Assembly (NCBI RefSeq): GCF_023502235.1 | Contig: NZ_JAMFLY010000002.1 | Span: forward strand, 310,001 to 374,000 | Direction of reading: 5' to 3' | Source: Flagellimonas myxillae | Lineage (GTDB): Bacteria > Bacteroidota > Bacteroidia > Flavobacteriales > Flavobacteriaceae | Length of the DNA stretch: 64,000 nucleotides | In this document: one piece after another, positions 63,753-64,000 of the stretch | Layout: every line of letters begins with the position of its first letter | Position numbering within the stretch: the first letter of the stretch is position 1 | Translations under genes and position numbers: made by a program | The notes under the pieces: model-generated | Seen by the model: only the letters and a program-made list of their open reading frames with translations | What the model was told of the DNA's origin: nothing | Database searches by the model: none

Positions 63753-64000
63753 ATGAAGGGATTTCTACAGCAACTTTTTGATTATAATTTTTACAGCAAC
63801 AAAAAACTCATAGAACAATGTAGTTCCATGGGGACGGTTCCTGAAAAGAGTGTGAAATTGTTCAGCCATATCCTGAACGCGCACCATATATGGAACCACA
63901 GGATTGTGGGAAAACCATCAGAATTTGCTGTTTGGGAATTGCATAAAGTGGCTGACTGGGGAGACCTTCATTATGAGAACCAGCGCACCTCTTTTGAAAT
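63753..64000 (+). CDS. DinB-like protein, cut by the right edge
   Basis: The first 82 codons read MKGFLQQLFDYNFYSNKKLI, VKLFSHILNAHHIWNHRI and so on. The alternating helical pattern and the HILNAHHIWNHRI block with possible metal-binding histidine are typical of the DinB/YfiT four-helix superfamily. The C-terminal part is outside the window. It follows the isomerase by 20 bp and may be cotranscribed. Confidence 0.7.
   Translation, partial: MKGFLQQLFDYNFYSNKKLIEQCSSMGTVPEKSVKLFSHILNAHHIWNHRIVGKPSEFAVWELHKVADWGDLHYENQRTSFE

Overview
The window looks like chromosomal DNA of a marine-type member of the Flavobacteriaceae (Bacteroidota). Supporting signs are the family content (DUF5916/CBM9 proteins, DUF1460, DUF3109, DUF5009, MG2/plug proteins, four-helix bundle S23-like protein, PA0069-type radical SAM), many short-spaced or overlapping genes, -7 elements of the Bacteroidota TAnnTTTG type, and TTG/GTG starts with little Shine-Dalgarno signal. 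The genus cannot be fixed from the sequence alone. No rRNA, tRNA, CRISPR array, transposase or prophage was seen; this is core-like chromosome with scattered accessory genes.

Layout. 1-4.8 kb: CNNM-type membrane protein (cut by the left edge), secreted S12 serine hydrolase, and a large secreted MG2/plug protein. 4.8-13.0 kb: a minus-strand haem operon in transcription order hemA-hemC-hemD-hemE-(NAFRHALW-motif protein)-hemF-(four-helix bundle protein)-PhzF-(thioredoxin-like)-hemB. A divergent AraC regulator, a ThuA-like protein and, slightly further on, hemH and a MATE pump lie at 13.2-18.2 kb. A HemJ-type protoporphyrinogen oxidase is encoded separately at 34.3 kb. Together these cover every step from glutamyl-tRNA to haem except hemL.

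18.2-29.0 kb: an extracytoplasmic sugar-oxidation neighbourhood (PQQ-type sugar dehydrogenase lipoprotein, membrane AraC regulator, lactonase lipoprotein, SMP-30-like propeller), a DUF5916 outer-membrane protein, and a LytTR regulator with a double zinc-ribbon membrane protein and an SPFH protein that resemble the Bacillus YdjG/YdjI module. 29.2-41.1 kb: a large secreted BNR-repeat protein, a membrane-anchored MutS-like ATPase, hemJ, an NtrY-like histidine kinase, an enoyl-CoA hydratase, secreted unknowns and a radical SAM protein.

41.3-52.7 kb: YCII/ECF sigma pair, DUF5009 acyltransferase, Gfo/Idh/MocA oxidoreductase, HD hydrolase and PlsC, bacilliredoxin, TerB/DnaJ protein, HupE-like protein, dCMP deaminase, CtpA-type protease, MarC and DUF3109 proteins. 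52.7-60.1 kb: a TPR sensor kinase/LytTR pair, an otherwise gene-poor 0.9 kb region with a 41-residue peptide gene and a strong terminator, then nrdB-nrdA. 60.2-64 kb: gluconate-2-dehydrogenase-subunit-3-like protein with GMC oxidoreductase, a divergent sugar-isomerase lipoprotein, and a DinB-like gene cut by the right edge.

The stretch I would look at first is 55.46-56.16 kb: a possible LytTR-controlled small peptide with a long structured 3' region, missed by ordinary gene calling. Next are the inverted-repeat-flanked four-helix bundle gene inside the haem operon and the uncharacterised NAFRHALW protein translationally coupled between hemE and hemF.
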